Shown piece after piece: positions 45,901-60,900 of a stretch of DNA of 64,000 nucleotides. The notes beneath the pieces are model-generated. The model did not search any database. It was not told where the DNA came from and was given only the letters and a program-made list of their open reading frames with translations. Source of the stretch: Dryomyza anilis (taxonomy: Eukaryota > Arthropoda > Insecta > Diptera > Dryomyzidae); contig OX638133.1 of assembly GCA_951804985.1 (NCBI GenBank), forward strand, positions 24,272,963-24,336,962. Reading direction: 5' to 3'. Position numbers and translations under genes: made by a program. Numbering within the stretch: position 1 is the first letter of the stretch; each line of letters begins with the position of its first letter.

Positions 45901-48900
45901 ATCGATAATCGGAGACAAGAGAAATCAAGTTTTTAATCTGAATTTTCTTTAGTTTTCTTAAAACCTTAATATCTTCTAAACGGAGCGTCGTAGAGGGGTC
46001 AAATTTGGCACATTTATAGCTGGATTTTCCAGAGTCAATTTGCATTTTAAATTAATTTAATCGATAACCGGAGACAAGAGAGGGGTCAAAGTTGGCACAT
46101 TTATAGCTGGATTTTCCAGAGTCAATTTGCTTTTTAAATTAATTTAATCGATAACCGGAGACCAGGGAAATCAAGTTTTTAATCTGAATTTTCTTTAATT
46201 TTCTTAAAACCTTCATATCTTCTAAACGGAGCGTCGTAGCGGGGTCAAATTTGGCACATTTATAGCTGGATTTTCCAGAGTCAATTTGCTTTTTAAATTA
46301 ATTTAATCGATAACCGGAGACCAGGGAAATCAAGTTTTTAATCTGAATTTTCTTTAATTTTCTTAAAACCTTCATATCTTCTAAACGGAGCGTCGTAGAG
46401 GGGTCAAATTTGGCACATTTATAGCTGGATTTTCCAGAGTCAATTTGCATTTTAAATTAATTTAATCGATAACCGGAGACCAGGGAAATCAAGTTTTTAA
46501 TCTGAATTTTCTTTAATTTTCTTAAAACCTTCATATCTTCTAAACGGAGCGTCGTAGAGGGGTCAAATTTGGCACATTTATAGCTGGATTTTCCAGAGTC
46601 AATTTGCATTTTAAATTAATTTAATCGATAACCGGAGACCAGGGAAATCAAGTTTTTAATCTGAATTTTCTTTAATTTTCTTAAAACCTTCATATCTTCT
46701 AAACGGAGCGTCGTAGCGGGGTCAAATTTGGCACATTTATAGCTGGATTTTCCAGAGTCAATTTGCTTTTTAAATTAATTTAATCGATAACCGGAGACCA
46801 GGGAAATCAAGTTTTTAATCTGAATTTTCTTTAAATTTTCTTAAAACCTTCATATCTTCTAAACGGAGCGTCGTAGAGGGGTCAAATTTGGCACATTTAT
46901 AGCTGGATTTTCCAGAGTCAATTTGCATTTTAAATTAATTTAATCGATAACCGGAGACCAGGGAAATCAAGTTTTTAATCTGAATTTTCTTTAATTTTCT
47001 TAAAACCTTCATATCTTCTAAACGGAGCGTCGTAGAGGGGTCAAAGTTGGCACATTTATAGCTGGATTTTCCAGAGTCAATCTGCTTTTCAAATTAATTT
47101 AATCGATAACCGGAGACAAGAGAAATCAAGTTTTTAATCTGAATTTTCTTTAGTTTTCTTAAAACCTTCATATCTTCTAAACGGAGCGTCGTAGAGGGGT
47201 CAAAGTTGGCACATTTATAGCTGGATTTTCCAGAATCAATTTGCTTTTTAAATTAATTTAATCGATAACCGGAGACCAGAGAAATCAAGTTTTAAATCTG
47301 AATTTTCTTTAATTTTCTTAAAACCTTCATATCTTCTAAACGGAGCGTCGTAAAGGGGTCAAAGTTGGCACATTTATAGCTGGATTTTCCAGAGTCAATT
47401 TGCTTTTTAAATTAATTTAATCAATAACCTTCGTCATATCTTCTAACCTTCATATCTTCTAAACGGAGCGTCGTAGAGGTGTCAAATTTGGCACATTTAT
47501 AGCTGGATTTTCCAGAGTCAATTTGCATTTTAAATTAATTTAATCGATAACCGGAGACCAGGGAAATCAAGTTTTTAATCTGAATTTTCTTTAATTTTCT
47601 TAAAACCTTCATATCTTCTAAACGGAGCGTCGTAGCGGGGTCAAATTTGGCACATTTATAGCTGGATTTTCCAGAGTCAATTTGCTTTTTAAATTAATTT
47701 AATCGATAACCGGAGACCAGGGAAATCAAGTTTTTAATCTGAATTTTCTTTAATTTTCTTAAAACCTTCATATCTTCTAAACGGAGCGTCGTAGAGGGGT
47801 CAAAGTTGGCACATTTATAGCTGGATTTTCCAGAGTCAATCTGCTTTTCAAATTAATTTAATCGATAACCGGAGACAAGAGAAATCAAGTTTTTAATCTG
47901 AATTTTCTTTAGTTTTCTTAAAACCTTCATATCTTCTAAACGGAGCGTCGTAGAGGGGTCAAAGTTGGCACATTTATAGCTGGATTTTCCAGAATCAATT
48001 TGCTTTTTAAATTAATTTAATCGATAACGGGAGACCAGAGAAATCAAGTTTTAAATCTGAATTTTCTTTAATTTTCTTAAAACCTTCATATCTTCTAAAC
48101 GGAGCGTCGTAGAGGGGTCAAAGTTGGCACATTTATAGCTGGATTTTCCAGAGTCAATTTGCTTTTTAAATTAATTTAATCAATAACCTTCGTCATATCT
48201 TCTAACCTTCATATCTTCTAAACGGAGCGTCGTAGAGGGGTCAAATTTGGCACATTTATAGCTGGATTTTCCAGAGTCAATTTGCATTTTAAATTAATTT
48301 AATCGATAACCGGAGACCAGGGAAATCAAGTTTTTAATCTGAATTTTCTTTAATTTTCTTAAAACCTTCATATCTTCTAAACGGAGCGTCGTAGAGGGGT
48401 CAAATTTGGCACATTTATAGCTGGATTTTCCAGAGTCAATTTGCATTTTAAATTAATTTAATCGATAACCGGAGACCAGGGAAATCAAGTTTTTAATCTG
48501 AATTTTCTTTAATTTTCTTAAAACCTTCATATCTTCTAAACGGAGCGTCGTAGCGGGGTCAAATTTGGCACATTTATAGCTGGATTTTCCAGAGTCAATT
48601 TGCTTTTTAAATTAATTTAATCGATAACCGGAGACCAGGGAAATCAAGTTTTTAATCTGAATTTTCTTTAATTTTTTTAAAACCTTCATATCTTCTAAAC
48701 GGAGCGTCGTAGAGGGGTCAAAGTTGGCACATTTATAGCTGGATTTTCCAGAGTCAATCTGCTTTTCAAATTAATTTAATCGATAACCGGAGACAAGAGA
48801 AATCAAGTTTTTAATCTGAATTTTCTTTAGTTTTCTTAAAACCTTCATATCTTCTAAACGGAGCGTCGTAGAGGGGTCAAAGTTGGCACATTTATAGCTG

Positions 48901-51900
48901 GATTTTCCAGAATCAATTTGCTTTTTAAATTAATTTAATCGATAACCGGAGATCAGAGAAATCAAGTTTTAAATCTGAATTTTCTTTAATTTTCTTAAAA
49001 CCTTCATATCTTCTAAACGGAGCGTCGTAGAGGGGTCAAAGTTGGCACATTTATAGCTGGATTTTCCAGAGTCAATTTGCTTTTTAAATTAATTTAATCA
49101 ATAACCTTCGTCATATCTTCTAACCTTCATATCTTCTAAACGGAGCGTCGTATAGGGGTTAAAGTTGGCACATTTATAGCTGGATTTTTCCAGAGTCAAT
49201 TTGCTTTTTAAATTAATTTAATCGATAACCGGAGACCAGGGAAATCAAGTTTTTAATCTGATTTTCTTTGATTTTCTTAAAACCTTCATATCTTCTAAAC
49301 GGACCGTCGTAGAGGGGTCAAAGTTGGCACATTTATAGCTGGATTTCCAGAGTCAATTTGCATTTTAAATTAATTTAATCGATAACCGGAGACCAGGGAA
49401 ATCAAGTTTTTAATCTGAATTTTCTTTAATTTTCTTAAAACCTTCATATCTTCTAAACGGAGCGTCGTAGAGGGGTCAAAGTTGGCACATTTATAGCAGG
49501 ATTTTCCAGAGTCAATTTGCTTTTTAAATTAATTTAATCGATAACCGGAGACTAGAGAAATCAAGTTTTTAATCTGAATTTTCTTTAATTTTCTTAAAAC
49601 CTTCATATCTTCTAAACGGAGCGTCGTAGAGGGGTCAAAGTTGGCACATTTATAGCAGGATTTTCCAGAGTCAATTTGCTTTTTAAATTAATTTAATCGA
49701 TAACCGGAGACTAGAGAAATCAAGTTTTTAAACTGATTTTTTTTTAGTTTTCTTAAAACCTTCATATCTTTTAAACGGAGCGTCGTAAAGGGGTCAAAGT
49801 TGGCACATTTATAGCTGGATTTTCCAGAGTCAATTTGCTTTTTAAATTAATTTAATCGATAACCGGAGACCAGAGAAATCAAGTTTTAAATCTGAGTTTT
49901 TTTAATTTTCTTAAAACCTTCATATCTTCTAAACGGAGCGTCGTATAGGGGTCTAAGTTGGCACATTTATAGCTGGATTTTCCACAGTCAATTTGCATTT
50001 TAAATTAATTTAATCGATAACCGGAGACCAGGGAAATCAAGTTTTTAATCTGAATTTTCTTTAATTTTCTTAAAACCTTCATATCTTCTAAACGGAGCGT
50101 CGTAGAGGGGTCAAAGTTGGCACATTTATAGCAGGATTTTCCAGAGTCAATTTGCTTTTTAAATTAATTTAATCGATAACCGGAGACTAGAGAAATCAAG
50201 TTTTTAATCTGATTTTTTTTTAGTTTTCTTAAAACCTTCATATCTTTTAAACGGAGCGTCGTAAAGGGGTCAAAGTTGGCACATTTATAGCTGGATTTTC
50301 CAGAGTCAATTTGCTTTTTAAATTAATTTAATCGATAACCGGAGACAAGAGAAATCAAGTTTTAAATCTGAATTTTCTTTAATTTTCTTAAAACCTTCAT
50401 ATCTTCTAAACGGAGCGTCGTAGAGGGGTCAAAGTTGGCACATTTATAGCAAGATTTTCCAGAGTCAATTTGCTTTTTAAATTAATTTAATCGCTAACCG
50501 GAGACTAGAGAAATCAAGTTTTTAATCTGAATTTTCTTTAGTTTTCTTAAAACCTTCATATCTTCTAAACGGAGCGTCGTAGAGGGGTCAAAGTTGGCAC
50601 ATTTATAGCAGGATTTTCCAGAGTCAATTTGCTTTTTAAATTAATTTAATCGATAACCGGAGACAAGAGAAATCAAGTTTTAAATCTGAATTTTCTTTAA
50701 TTTTCTTAAAACCTTCATATCTTCTAAACGGAGCGTCGTAGAGGGGTCAAAGTTGGCACATTTATAGATGGATTTTTCCAGAGTCAATTTGCTTTTTAAA
50801 TTAATTTAATCGATAACCGGAGACTAGAGAAATCAAGTTTTTAATCTGATTTTTTTTAATTTTCTTAAAACCTTCATATCTTCTAAACGGAGCGTCGTAG
50901 AGGGGTCAAAGTTGGCACATTTATAGCTGGATTTTCCAGAGTCAATTTGCATTTTAAATTAATTTAATTGATAACCGGAGACCAGAGAAATCAAGTTTTT
51001 AATCTGATTTTTTTTTAATTTTCTTAAAACCTTCATATCTTCTAAACGGAGCGTCGTAGAGGGGTCAAAGTTGGCACATTTATAGCTGGATTTTCCAGAG
51101 TAAATTTGCTTTTTAAATTAATTTAATCAATAACCTTCGTCATATCTTCTAACCTTCATATCTTCTAAACGGAGCGTCGTATAGGGGTTAAAGTTGGCAC
51201 ATTTATAGCTGGATTTTTCCAGAGTCAATTTGCTTTTTAAATTAATTTAATCGATAACCGGAGACCAGAGAAATCAAGTTTTAAATCTGAATTTTCTTTA
51301 ATTTTCTTAAAACCTTCATATCTTCTAAACGGAGCGTCGTAGAGGGGTCAAAGTTGGCACATTTATAGCTGGATTTTCCAGAATCAATTTGCTTTTTAAA
51401 TTAATTTAATCGATAACCGGAGACCAGAGAAATCAAGTTTTAAATCTGAATTTTCTTTAATTTTCTTAAAACCTTCATATCTTCTAAACGGAGCGTCGTA
51501 GCGGGGTCAAAGTTGGCACATTTATAGCCAGAATCAATTTGCTTTTTAAATTAATTTAATCGATAACCGGAGACCAGAGAAATCAAGTTTTAAATCTGAG
51601 TTTTTTTAATTTTCTTAAAACCTTCATATCTTCTAAACGGAGCGTCGTATAGGGGTCTAAGTTGGCACATTTATAGCTGGATTTTCCACAGTCAATTTGC
51701 ATTTTAAAAATTATTTAATCGATAACCGGAGACCAGGGAAATCAAGTTTTTAATCTGAATTTTCTTTGATTTTCTTAAAACCTTCATATCTTCTAAACGG
51801 AGCGTCGTAAAGGGGTCAAAGTTGGCACATTTATAGCTGGATTTTCCACAGTCAATTTGCATTTTAAATTAATTTAATCGATAACCGGAGACCAGGGAAA

Positions 51901-54900
51901 TAAAGTTTTTAATCTGATTTTCTTTGATTTTCTTAAAACCTTCATATCTTCTAAACGGACCGTCGTAGAGGGGTCAAAGTTGGCACATTTATAGCTGGAT
52001 TTTCCAGAGTCAATTTGCATTTTAAATTAATTTAATCGATAACCGGAGACCAGGGAAATCAAGTTTTTAATCTGAATTTTCTTTAATTTTCTTAAAACCT
52101 TCATATCTTCTAAACGAAGCGTCGTAGAGGGGTCAAAGTTGGCACATTTATAGCAGGATTTTCCAGAGTCAATTTGCTTTTTAAATTAATTTAATCGATA
52201 ACCGGAGACTAGAGAAATCAAGTTTTTAATCTGAATTTTCTTTAATTTTCTTAAAACCTTCATATCTTCTAAACGGAGCGTCGTAGAGGGGTCAAAGTTG
52301 GCACATTTATAGCAGGATTTTCCAGAGTCAATTTGCTTTTTAAATTAATTTAATCGATAACCGGAGACTAGAGAAATCAAGTTTTTAAACTGATTTTTTT
52401 TTAGTTTTCTTAAAACCTTCATATCTTTTAAACGGAGCGTCGTAAAGGGGTCAAAGTTGGCACATTTATAGCTGGATTTTCCAGAGTCAATTTGCTTTTT
52501 AAATTAATTTAATCGATAACCGGAGACCAGAGAAATCAAGTTTTAAATCTGAGTTTTTTTAATTTTCTTAAAACCTTCATATCTTCTAAACGGAGCGTCG
52601 TATAGGGGTCTAAGTTGGCACATTTATAGCTGGATTTTCCACAGTCAATTTGCATTTTAAATTAATTTAATCGATAACCGGAGACCAGGGAAATCAAATT
52701 TTTAATCTGAATTTTCTTTAATTTTCTTAAAACCTTCATATCTTCTAAACGGAGCGTCGTAGAGGGGTCAAAGTTGGCACATTTATAGCAGGATTTTCCA
52801 GAGTCAATTTGCTTTTTAAATTAATTTAATCGATAACCGGAGACTAGAGAAATCAAGTTTTTAATCTGATTTTTTTTTAGTTTTCTTAAAACCTTCATAT
52901 CTTTTAAACGGAGCGTCGTAAAGGGGTCAAAGTTGGCACATTTATAGCTGGATTTTCCAGAGTCAATTTGCTTTTTAAATTAATTTAATCGATAACCGGA
53001 GACAAGAGAAATCAAGTTTTAAATCTGAATTTTCTTTAATTTTCTTAAAACCTTCATATCTTCTAAACGGAGCGTCGTAGAGGGGTCAAAGTTGGCACAT
53101 TTATAGCAAGATTTTCCAGAGTCAATTTGCTTTTTAAATTAATTTAATCGCTAACCGGAGACTAGAGAAATCAAGTTTTTAATCTGAATTTTCTTTAGTT
53201 TTCTTAAAACCTTCATATCTTCTAAACGGAGCGTCGTAGAGGGGTCAAAGTTGGCACATTTATAGCAGGATTTTCCAGAGTCAATTTGCTTTTTAAATTA
53301 ATTTAATCGATAACCGGAGACAAGAGAAATCAAGTTTTAAATCTGAATTTTCTTTAATTTTCTTAAAACCTTCATATCTTCTAAACGGAGCGTCGTAGAG
53401 GGGTCAAAGTTGGCACATTTATAGATGGATTTTTCCAGAGTCAATTTGCTTTTTAAATTAATTTAATCGATAACCGGAGACTAGAGAAATCAAGTTTTTA
53501 ATCTGATTTTTTTTTAATTTTCTTAAAACCTTCATATCTTCTAAACGGAGCGTCGTAGAGGGGTCAAAGTTGGCACATTTATAGCTGGATTTTCCAGAGT
53601 CAATTTGCATTTTAAATTAATTTAATTGATAACCGGAGACCAGAGAAATCAAGTTTTTAATCTGATTTTTTTTTAATTTTCTTAAAACCTTCATATCTTC
53701 TAAACGGAGCGTCGTAGAGGGGTCAAAGTTGGCACATTTATAGCTGGATTTTCCAGAGTAAATTTGCATTTTAAATTAATTTAATCGATAACCGGAGACC
53801 AGGGAAATCAAGTTTTTAATCTGAATTTTCTTTAATTTTCTTAAAACCTTCATATCTTCTAAACGGAGCGTCGTAGAGGGGTCAATGTTGGCACATTTAT
53901 AGCTGGATTTTCCAGAGTCAATTTGCTTTTTAAATTAATTTAATCGATAACCGGAGACAAGAGAAATCAAGTTTTTAATCTGAATTTTCTTTAGTTTTCT
54001 TAAAACCTTCATATCTTCTAAACGGAGCGTCGTAGAGGGGTCAAAGTTGGCACATTTATAGCTGGATTTTCCAGAGTCAATTTGCATTTTAAATTAATTT
54101 AATCGATAACCGGAGACAAGAGAGGGGTCAAAGTTGGCACATTTATAGCTGGATTTTCCACAGTCAATTTGCATTTTAAATTAATTTAATCGATAACCGG
54201 AAACAGGAGAAATCAAGTTTTTAATCTGAATTTTCTTTAATTTTCTTAAAACCTTCATATCTTCTAAACGGAGCGTCGTAGAGGGGTCAAAGTTGGCACA
54301 TTTTTAGCTGGATTTCCCACAGTTAATTTGCTTTTTAAATCAATTTAATCGATAAACGGAGACAAGAGAAATCAAGTTTTTAATCTGAATTTTCTTTAAT
54401 TTTCTTAAAACCTTCATATCTTCTAAACGGAGCGTCGTAAAGGGGTCAAAGTTGGCACATTTATAGCTGGATTTTCCACAGTCAATTTGCTTTTTAAATT
54501 AATTTAATCGATAAACGGAGACAACAGAAATCAAGTTTTTAATCTGAATTTTCTTTAATTTTCTTAAAACCTTCATATCTTCTAAACGGAGCGTCGTAGA
54601 GGGGTCAAAGTTGGCACATTTATAGCTGGATTTTCCAGAGTCAATTTGCTTTTTAAATCAATTTAATCGATAACCGGAGACCAGAGAAATCAAGTTTTTA
54701 ATCTGAATTTTCTTTAATTTTCTTAAAACCTTCATATCTTCTAAACGGAGCGTCGTAGAGGGGTCAAAGTTGGCACATTTATAGCTGGATTTTCCAGAGT
54801 CAATTTGCTGTTTAAATCAATTTAATCGATAAACGGAGACAAGAGAAATCAAGTTTTTAATCTGAATTTTCTTTAGTTTTCTTAAAACCTTCATATCTTC

Positions 54901-57900
54901 TAAACGGAGCGTCGTAAAGGGGTCAAAGTTGGCACATTTATAGCTGGATTTTCCACAGTCAATTTGCTTTTTAAATTAATTTAATCGATAAACGGAGACA
55001 ACAGAAATCAAGTTTTTAATCTGAATTTTCTTTAATTTTGGCACATTTATAGCTGGATTTTCCAGAGTCAATTTGCTTTTTAAATCAATTTAATCGATAA
55101 ACGGAGACAAGAGAAATCAAGTTTTTAATCTGAATTTTCTTTAATTTTCTTAAAACCTTCATATCTTCTAAACGGAGCGTCGTAAAGGGGTTAAAGTTGG
55201 CACATTTATAGCTGGATTTTCCAGAGTCAATTTGCTTTTTAAATTAATTTAATCGATAACCGGAGACCAGAGAAATCAAGTTTTTAATCTGAATTTTCTT
55301 TGATTTTCTTAAAACCTTCATATCTTCTAAACGGAGCGTCGTAAAGGGGTCAAAGTTGGCACATTTATAGCTGGATTTTCCACAGTCAATTTGCATTTTA
55401 AATTAATTTAATCGATAACCGGAGACCAGGGAAATCAAGTTTTTAATCTGAATTTTCTTTGATTTTCTTAAAACCTTCATATCTTCTAAACGGAGCGTCG
55501 TAAAGGGGTCAAAGTTGGCACATTTATAGCTGGATTTTCCACAGTCAATTTGCATTTTAAATTAATTTAATCGATAACCGGAGACCAGGGAAATCAAGTT
55601 TTTAATCTGAATTTTCTTTGATTTTCTTAAAACCTTCATATCTTCTAAACGGACCGTCGTAGAGGGGTCAAAGTTGGCACATTTATAGCTGGATTTTCCA
55701 GAGTCAATTTGCATTTTAAATTAATTTAATCGATAACCGGAGACCAGGGAAATCAAGTTTTTAATCTGAATTTTCTTTGATTTTCTTAAAACCTTCATAT
55801 CTTCTAAACGGAGCGTCGTAGAGGGGTTAAAGTTGGCACATTTATAGCTGGATTTTCCAGAGTCAATTTGCATTTTAAATTAATTTAATCGATAACCGGA
55901 GACCAGGGAAATCAAGTTTTTAATCTGAATTTTCTTTGATTTTCTTAAAACCTTCATATCTTCTAAACGGAGCGTCGTAAAGGGGTCAAAGTTGGCACAT
56001 TTATAGCTGGATTTTCCACAGTCAATTTGCATTTTAAATTTATTTAATCGATAACCGGAGACCAGGGAAATCAAGTTTTTAATCTGAATTTTCTTTGATT
56101 TTCTTAAAACCTTCATATCTTCTAAACGGACCGTCGTAGAGGGGTCAAAGTTGGCACATTTATAGCTGGATTTTCCAGAGTCAATTTGCATTTTAAATTA
56201 ATTTAATCGATAACCGGAGACCAGGGAAATCAAGTTTTTAATCTGAATTTTCTTTAATTTTCTTAAAACCTTCATATCTTCTAAACGGAGCGTCGTAGAG
56301 GGGTCAAAGTTGGCACATTTATAGCAGGATTTTCCAGAGTCAATTTGCTTTTTAAATTAATTTAATCGATAACCGGAGACCAGGGAAATCAAGTTTTTAA
56401 TCTGAATTTTCTTTAATTTTCTTAAAACCTTCATATCTTCTAAACGGAGCGTCGTAGAGGGGTCAAAGTTGGCACATTTATAGCAGGATTTTCCAGAGTC
56501 AATTTGCTTTTTAAATTAATTTAATCGATAACCGGAGACAAGAGAAATCAAGTTTTAAATCTGAATTTTCTTTAATTTTCTTAAAACCTTCATATCTTCT
56601 AAACGGAGCGTCGTAGAGGGGTCAAAGTTGGCACATTTATAGCTGGATTTTCCACAGTCAATTTGCTTTTTAAATTAATTTAATCGATAACCGGAGACTA
56701 GAGAAATCAAGTTTTTAATCTGAATTTTCTTTAGTTTTCTTAAAACCTTCATATCTTCTAAACGGAGCGTCGTAGAGGGGTCAAAGTTGGCACATTTATA
56801 GCTGGATTTTGCAGAGTCAATTTGCTTTTTAAATTAATTTAATCGATAACCGGAGACAAGAGAAATCAAGTTTTAAATCTGAATTTTCTTTAATTTTCTT
56901 AAAACCTTCATATCTTCTAAACGGAGCGTCGTAGAGGGGTCAAAGTTGGCACATTTATAGCAGGATTTTCCAGAGTCAATTTGCTTTTTAAATTAATTTA
57001 ATCGATAACCAGAGACAAGAGAAATCAAGTTTTAAATCTGAATTTTCTTTAATTTTCTTAAAACCTTCATATCTTCTAAACGGAGCGTCGTAGAGGGGTC
57101 AAAGTTGGCACATTTATAGCAGGATTTTCCAGAGTCAATTTGCTTTTTAAATTAATTTAATCGATAACCGGAGACTAGAGAAATCAAGTTTTTAATCTGA
57201 ATTTTCTTTAGTTTTCTTAAAACCTTCATATCTTCTAAACGGAGCGTCGTAGAGGGGTCAAAGTTGGCACATTTATAGCTGGATTTTCCAGAGTCAATTT
57301 GATTTTTAAATTAATTTAATCGATAACCGGAGACAAGAGAAATCAAGTTTTAAATCTGAATTTTCTTTCATTTTCTTAAAACCTTCATATCTTCTAAACG
57401 GAGCGTCGTAGAGGGGTCAAAGTTGGCACATTTATAGCAGGATTTTCCAGAGTCAATTTGCTTTTTAAATTAATTTAATCGATAACCGGAGACTAGAGAA
57501 ATCAAGTTTTTAATCTGATTTTTTTTAGTTTTCTTAAAACCTTCATATCTTCTAAACGGAGCGTCGTAAAGGGGTCAAAGTTGGCACATTTATAGCTGGA
57601 CTTTCCAGAGTCAATTTGCTTTTTAAATTAATTTAATCGATAACCGGAGACCAGAGAAATCAAGTTTTTAATCGGAGCGTCGTAGAGGGGTCAAAGTTGG
57701 CACATTTATAGCAGGATTTTCCAGAGTCAATTTGCTTTTTAAATTAATTTAATCGATAACCGGAGACTAGAGAAATCAAGTTTTTAATCTGATTTTTTTT
57801 TAATTTTCTTAAAACCTTCATATCTTCTAAACGGAGCGTCGTAGAGGGGTCAAAGTTGGCACATTTATAGCTGGATTTTCCAGAGTCAATTTGCATTTTA

Positions 57901-60900
57901 AATTAATTTAATTGATAAGCGGAGACCAGAGAAATCAAGTTTTTAATCTGAATTTTCTTTAATTTTCTTTAAACCTTCATATCTTTTAAACGGAGCGTCG
58001 TAGAGGGGTCAAAGTTGGCACATTTATAGCTGGATTTTCCACAGTAAATTTTCATTTCAAATTAATTTAATCGATAACCGGAGACCAGGGAAATCAAGTT
58101 TTTAATCTGAATTTTCTTTAATTTTCTTAAAACCTTCATATCTTCTAAACGGAGCGTCTTAGATGGGTCAAAGTTGGCACATTTATAGCTGGATTTTCCA
58201 CAGTCAATTTGCTTTTTAAATTAATTTAATCGATAACCGGAGACCAGAGCTGGCTTTTCCACAGTCAATTTGCTTTTTAAATTAATTTAATCGATAACCG
58301 GAGACCAGGGAAATCAAGTTTTTAATCTGAATTTTCTTTAATTTTCTTAAAACCTTCATATCTTCTAAACGGAGCGTCGTAGAGGGGTCAAAGATGGCAC
58401 ATTTATAGCTGGATTTTCCAGAGTCAATTTGCTTTTTAAATTAATTTAATCGATAACCGGAGACCAGAGCAATCAAGTTTTTAATCTGAATTTTCTTTAG
58501 TTTTCTTAAAACCTTCATATCTTCTAAACGGAGCGTTGTAGAGGGGTCAAAGTTGGCACATTTATAGCTGGATTTTCCACAGTCAATTTGCATTTTAAAT
58601 TTATTTAATCGATAACCGGAAGCCAGGGAAATCAAGTTTTTAATCTGAATTTTTTTTAATTTTCTTAAAACCTTCAGAGTCAATTTGCATTTTAAATTAA
58701 TATAATCGATAACCGGAGACCAGAGAAATCAAGTTTTTAATCTGAATTTTCTTTAGTTTTCTTAAAACCTTCATATCTTCTAAACGGAGCGTCGTAGAGG
58801 GGTCAAAGTTGGCACATTTATAGCTGGATTTTCCAGAGTCAATTTGCATTTTAAATTAATTTAATCGATAACCGGAGACCAGGGAAATCAAGTTTTTAAT
58901 CTGAATTTTCTTTCATTTTCTTAAAACCTTCATATTTTCTAAACGGAGCGTCGTATAGCTGAATCATCCAGAGTCAATTTGCTTTTTAAATTAATTTAAT
59001 CGATAACCGGAGACCAGAGAAATCAAGTTTTTAAACTGAATTTTCTTTAGTTATCTTAAAACCTTCATATCTTCTAAACGGAGCGTCGTAGAGGGGTCAA
59101 AGTTGGCACATTTATAGCTGGATTTTCCAGAGTCAATTTGCTTTTTAAATTAATTTAATCGATAACCGGAGACAAGAGAAATAAAGTTTTTAATCTGATT
59201 TTACTTTAATTTTCTTAAAACCTTCATATCTTCTAAACGGAGCGTCGTAGAGGGGTCAAAGTTGGCACATTTATAGCTGGATTTTCCACAGTCAATTTGC
59301 ATTTTAAATTTATTTAATCGATAACCGGAAGCCAGGGAAATCAAGTTTTTAATCTGAATTTTCTTTGATTTTCTTAAAACCTTCATATCTTCTAAACGGA
59401 GCGTCGTAGAGGGGTCAAAGTTGGCACATTTATAGCTGGATTTTCCACAGTCAATTTGCATTTTAAATTTATTTAATCGATAACCGGAAGCCAGGGAAAT
59501 CAAGTTTTTAATATGAATTTTCTTTAATTTTCTTAAAACCTTAAAACCTTCAGAGTCAATTTGCATTTTAGAGAATTCCAGAGAAATCAAGTTTTTAATC
59601 TGAATTTTCTTTAGTTTTCTTAAAACCTTCATATCTTCTAAACGGAGCGTCGTAGAGGGGTCAAAGTTGGCACATTTATAGCTGGATTTTCCACAGTCAA
59701 TTTGCATTTTAAATTTATTTAATCGATAACCGGAAGCCAGGGAAATCAAGTTTTTAATCTGAATTTTCTTTAATTTTCTTAAAACCTTAAAACCTTCAGA
59801 GTCAATTTGCATTTTAAATTAATTTAATCGATAACCGGAGACCAGAGAAATCAAGTTTTTAATCTGAATTTTCTTTAGTTTTCTTAAAACCTTCATATCT
59901 TCTAAACGGAGCGTCGTAGAGGGGTCAAAGTTGGCACATTTATAGCTGGATTTTCCAGAGTCAATTTGCTTTTTAAATTAATTTAATCGATAACCGGAGA
60001 CCAGGGAAATCAAGTTTTTAATCTGAGTTTTTTTTAATTTTCTTAAAACCTTCATATCTTCTAAACGGAGCGTCGTAGAGGGGTCAAATTTGGCACATTT
60101 ACAGGGTCAAATTTGGCACATTTATAGCTGGATTTTCCAGAGTCAATTTGCTTTCTAAATTAATTTAATCGATAACCGGAGACCAGGGAAATCAAGTTTT
60201 TAATCTGAATTTTCTTTGATTTTCTTAAAACCTTCATATCTTCTAAACGGAGCGTCGTAGAGGGGTCAAAGTTGGCACATTTATAGCTGGATTTTCCACA
60301 GTCAATTTGCATTTTAAATTTATTTAATCGATAACCGGAAGCCAGGGAAATCAAGTTTTTAATATGAATTTTCTTTAATTTTCTTAAAACCTTAAAACCT
60401 TCAGAGTCAATTTGCATTTTAAATTAATTTAATCGATAACCGGAGACCAGAGAAATCAAGTTTTTAATCTGAATTTTCTTTAATTTTCTTAAAACCTTCT
60501 AAACGAAGCGTCGTAGAGGGGTCAAAGTTGGCACATTTATAGCTGGATTTTCCAGAGTCAATTTGCTTTTTAAATTACCTTCATATCTTCTAAACGGAGC
60601 GTCGTAGAGGGGTCAAAGTTGACACATTTATAGCTGGATTTTCCAGAGTCAATTTGCTTTTTAAATTAATTTAATCGATAACCGAAGACCAGAGAAATGA
60701 AGTTTTAAATCTGAATTTTCTTTAATTTTCTTAAAACCTTCATATCTTCTAAACGGAGCGTCGTAGAGGGGTCAAAGTTGGCACATTTATAGCTGGATTT
60801 TTCAGCTGGATTTTCCAGAGTCAATTTGCTTTTTAAATTAATTTAATCGATAACCGGAGACCAGAGAAATCATGTTTTTAATCTTATTTTTCTTTAATTT

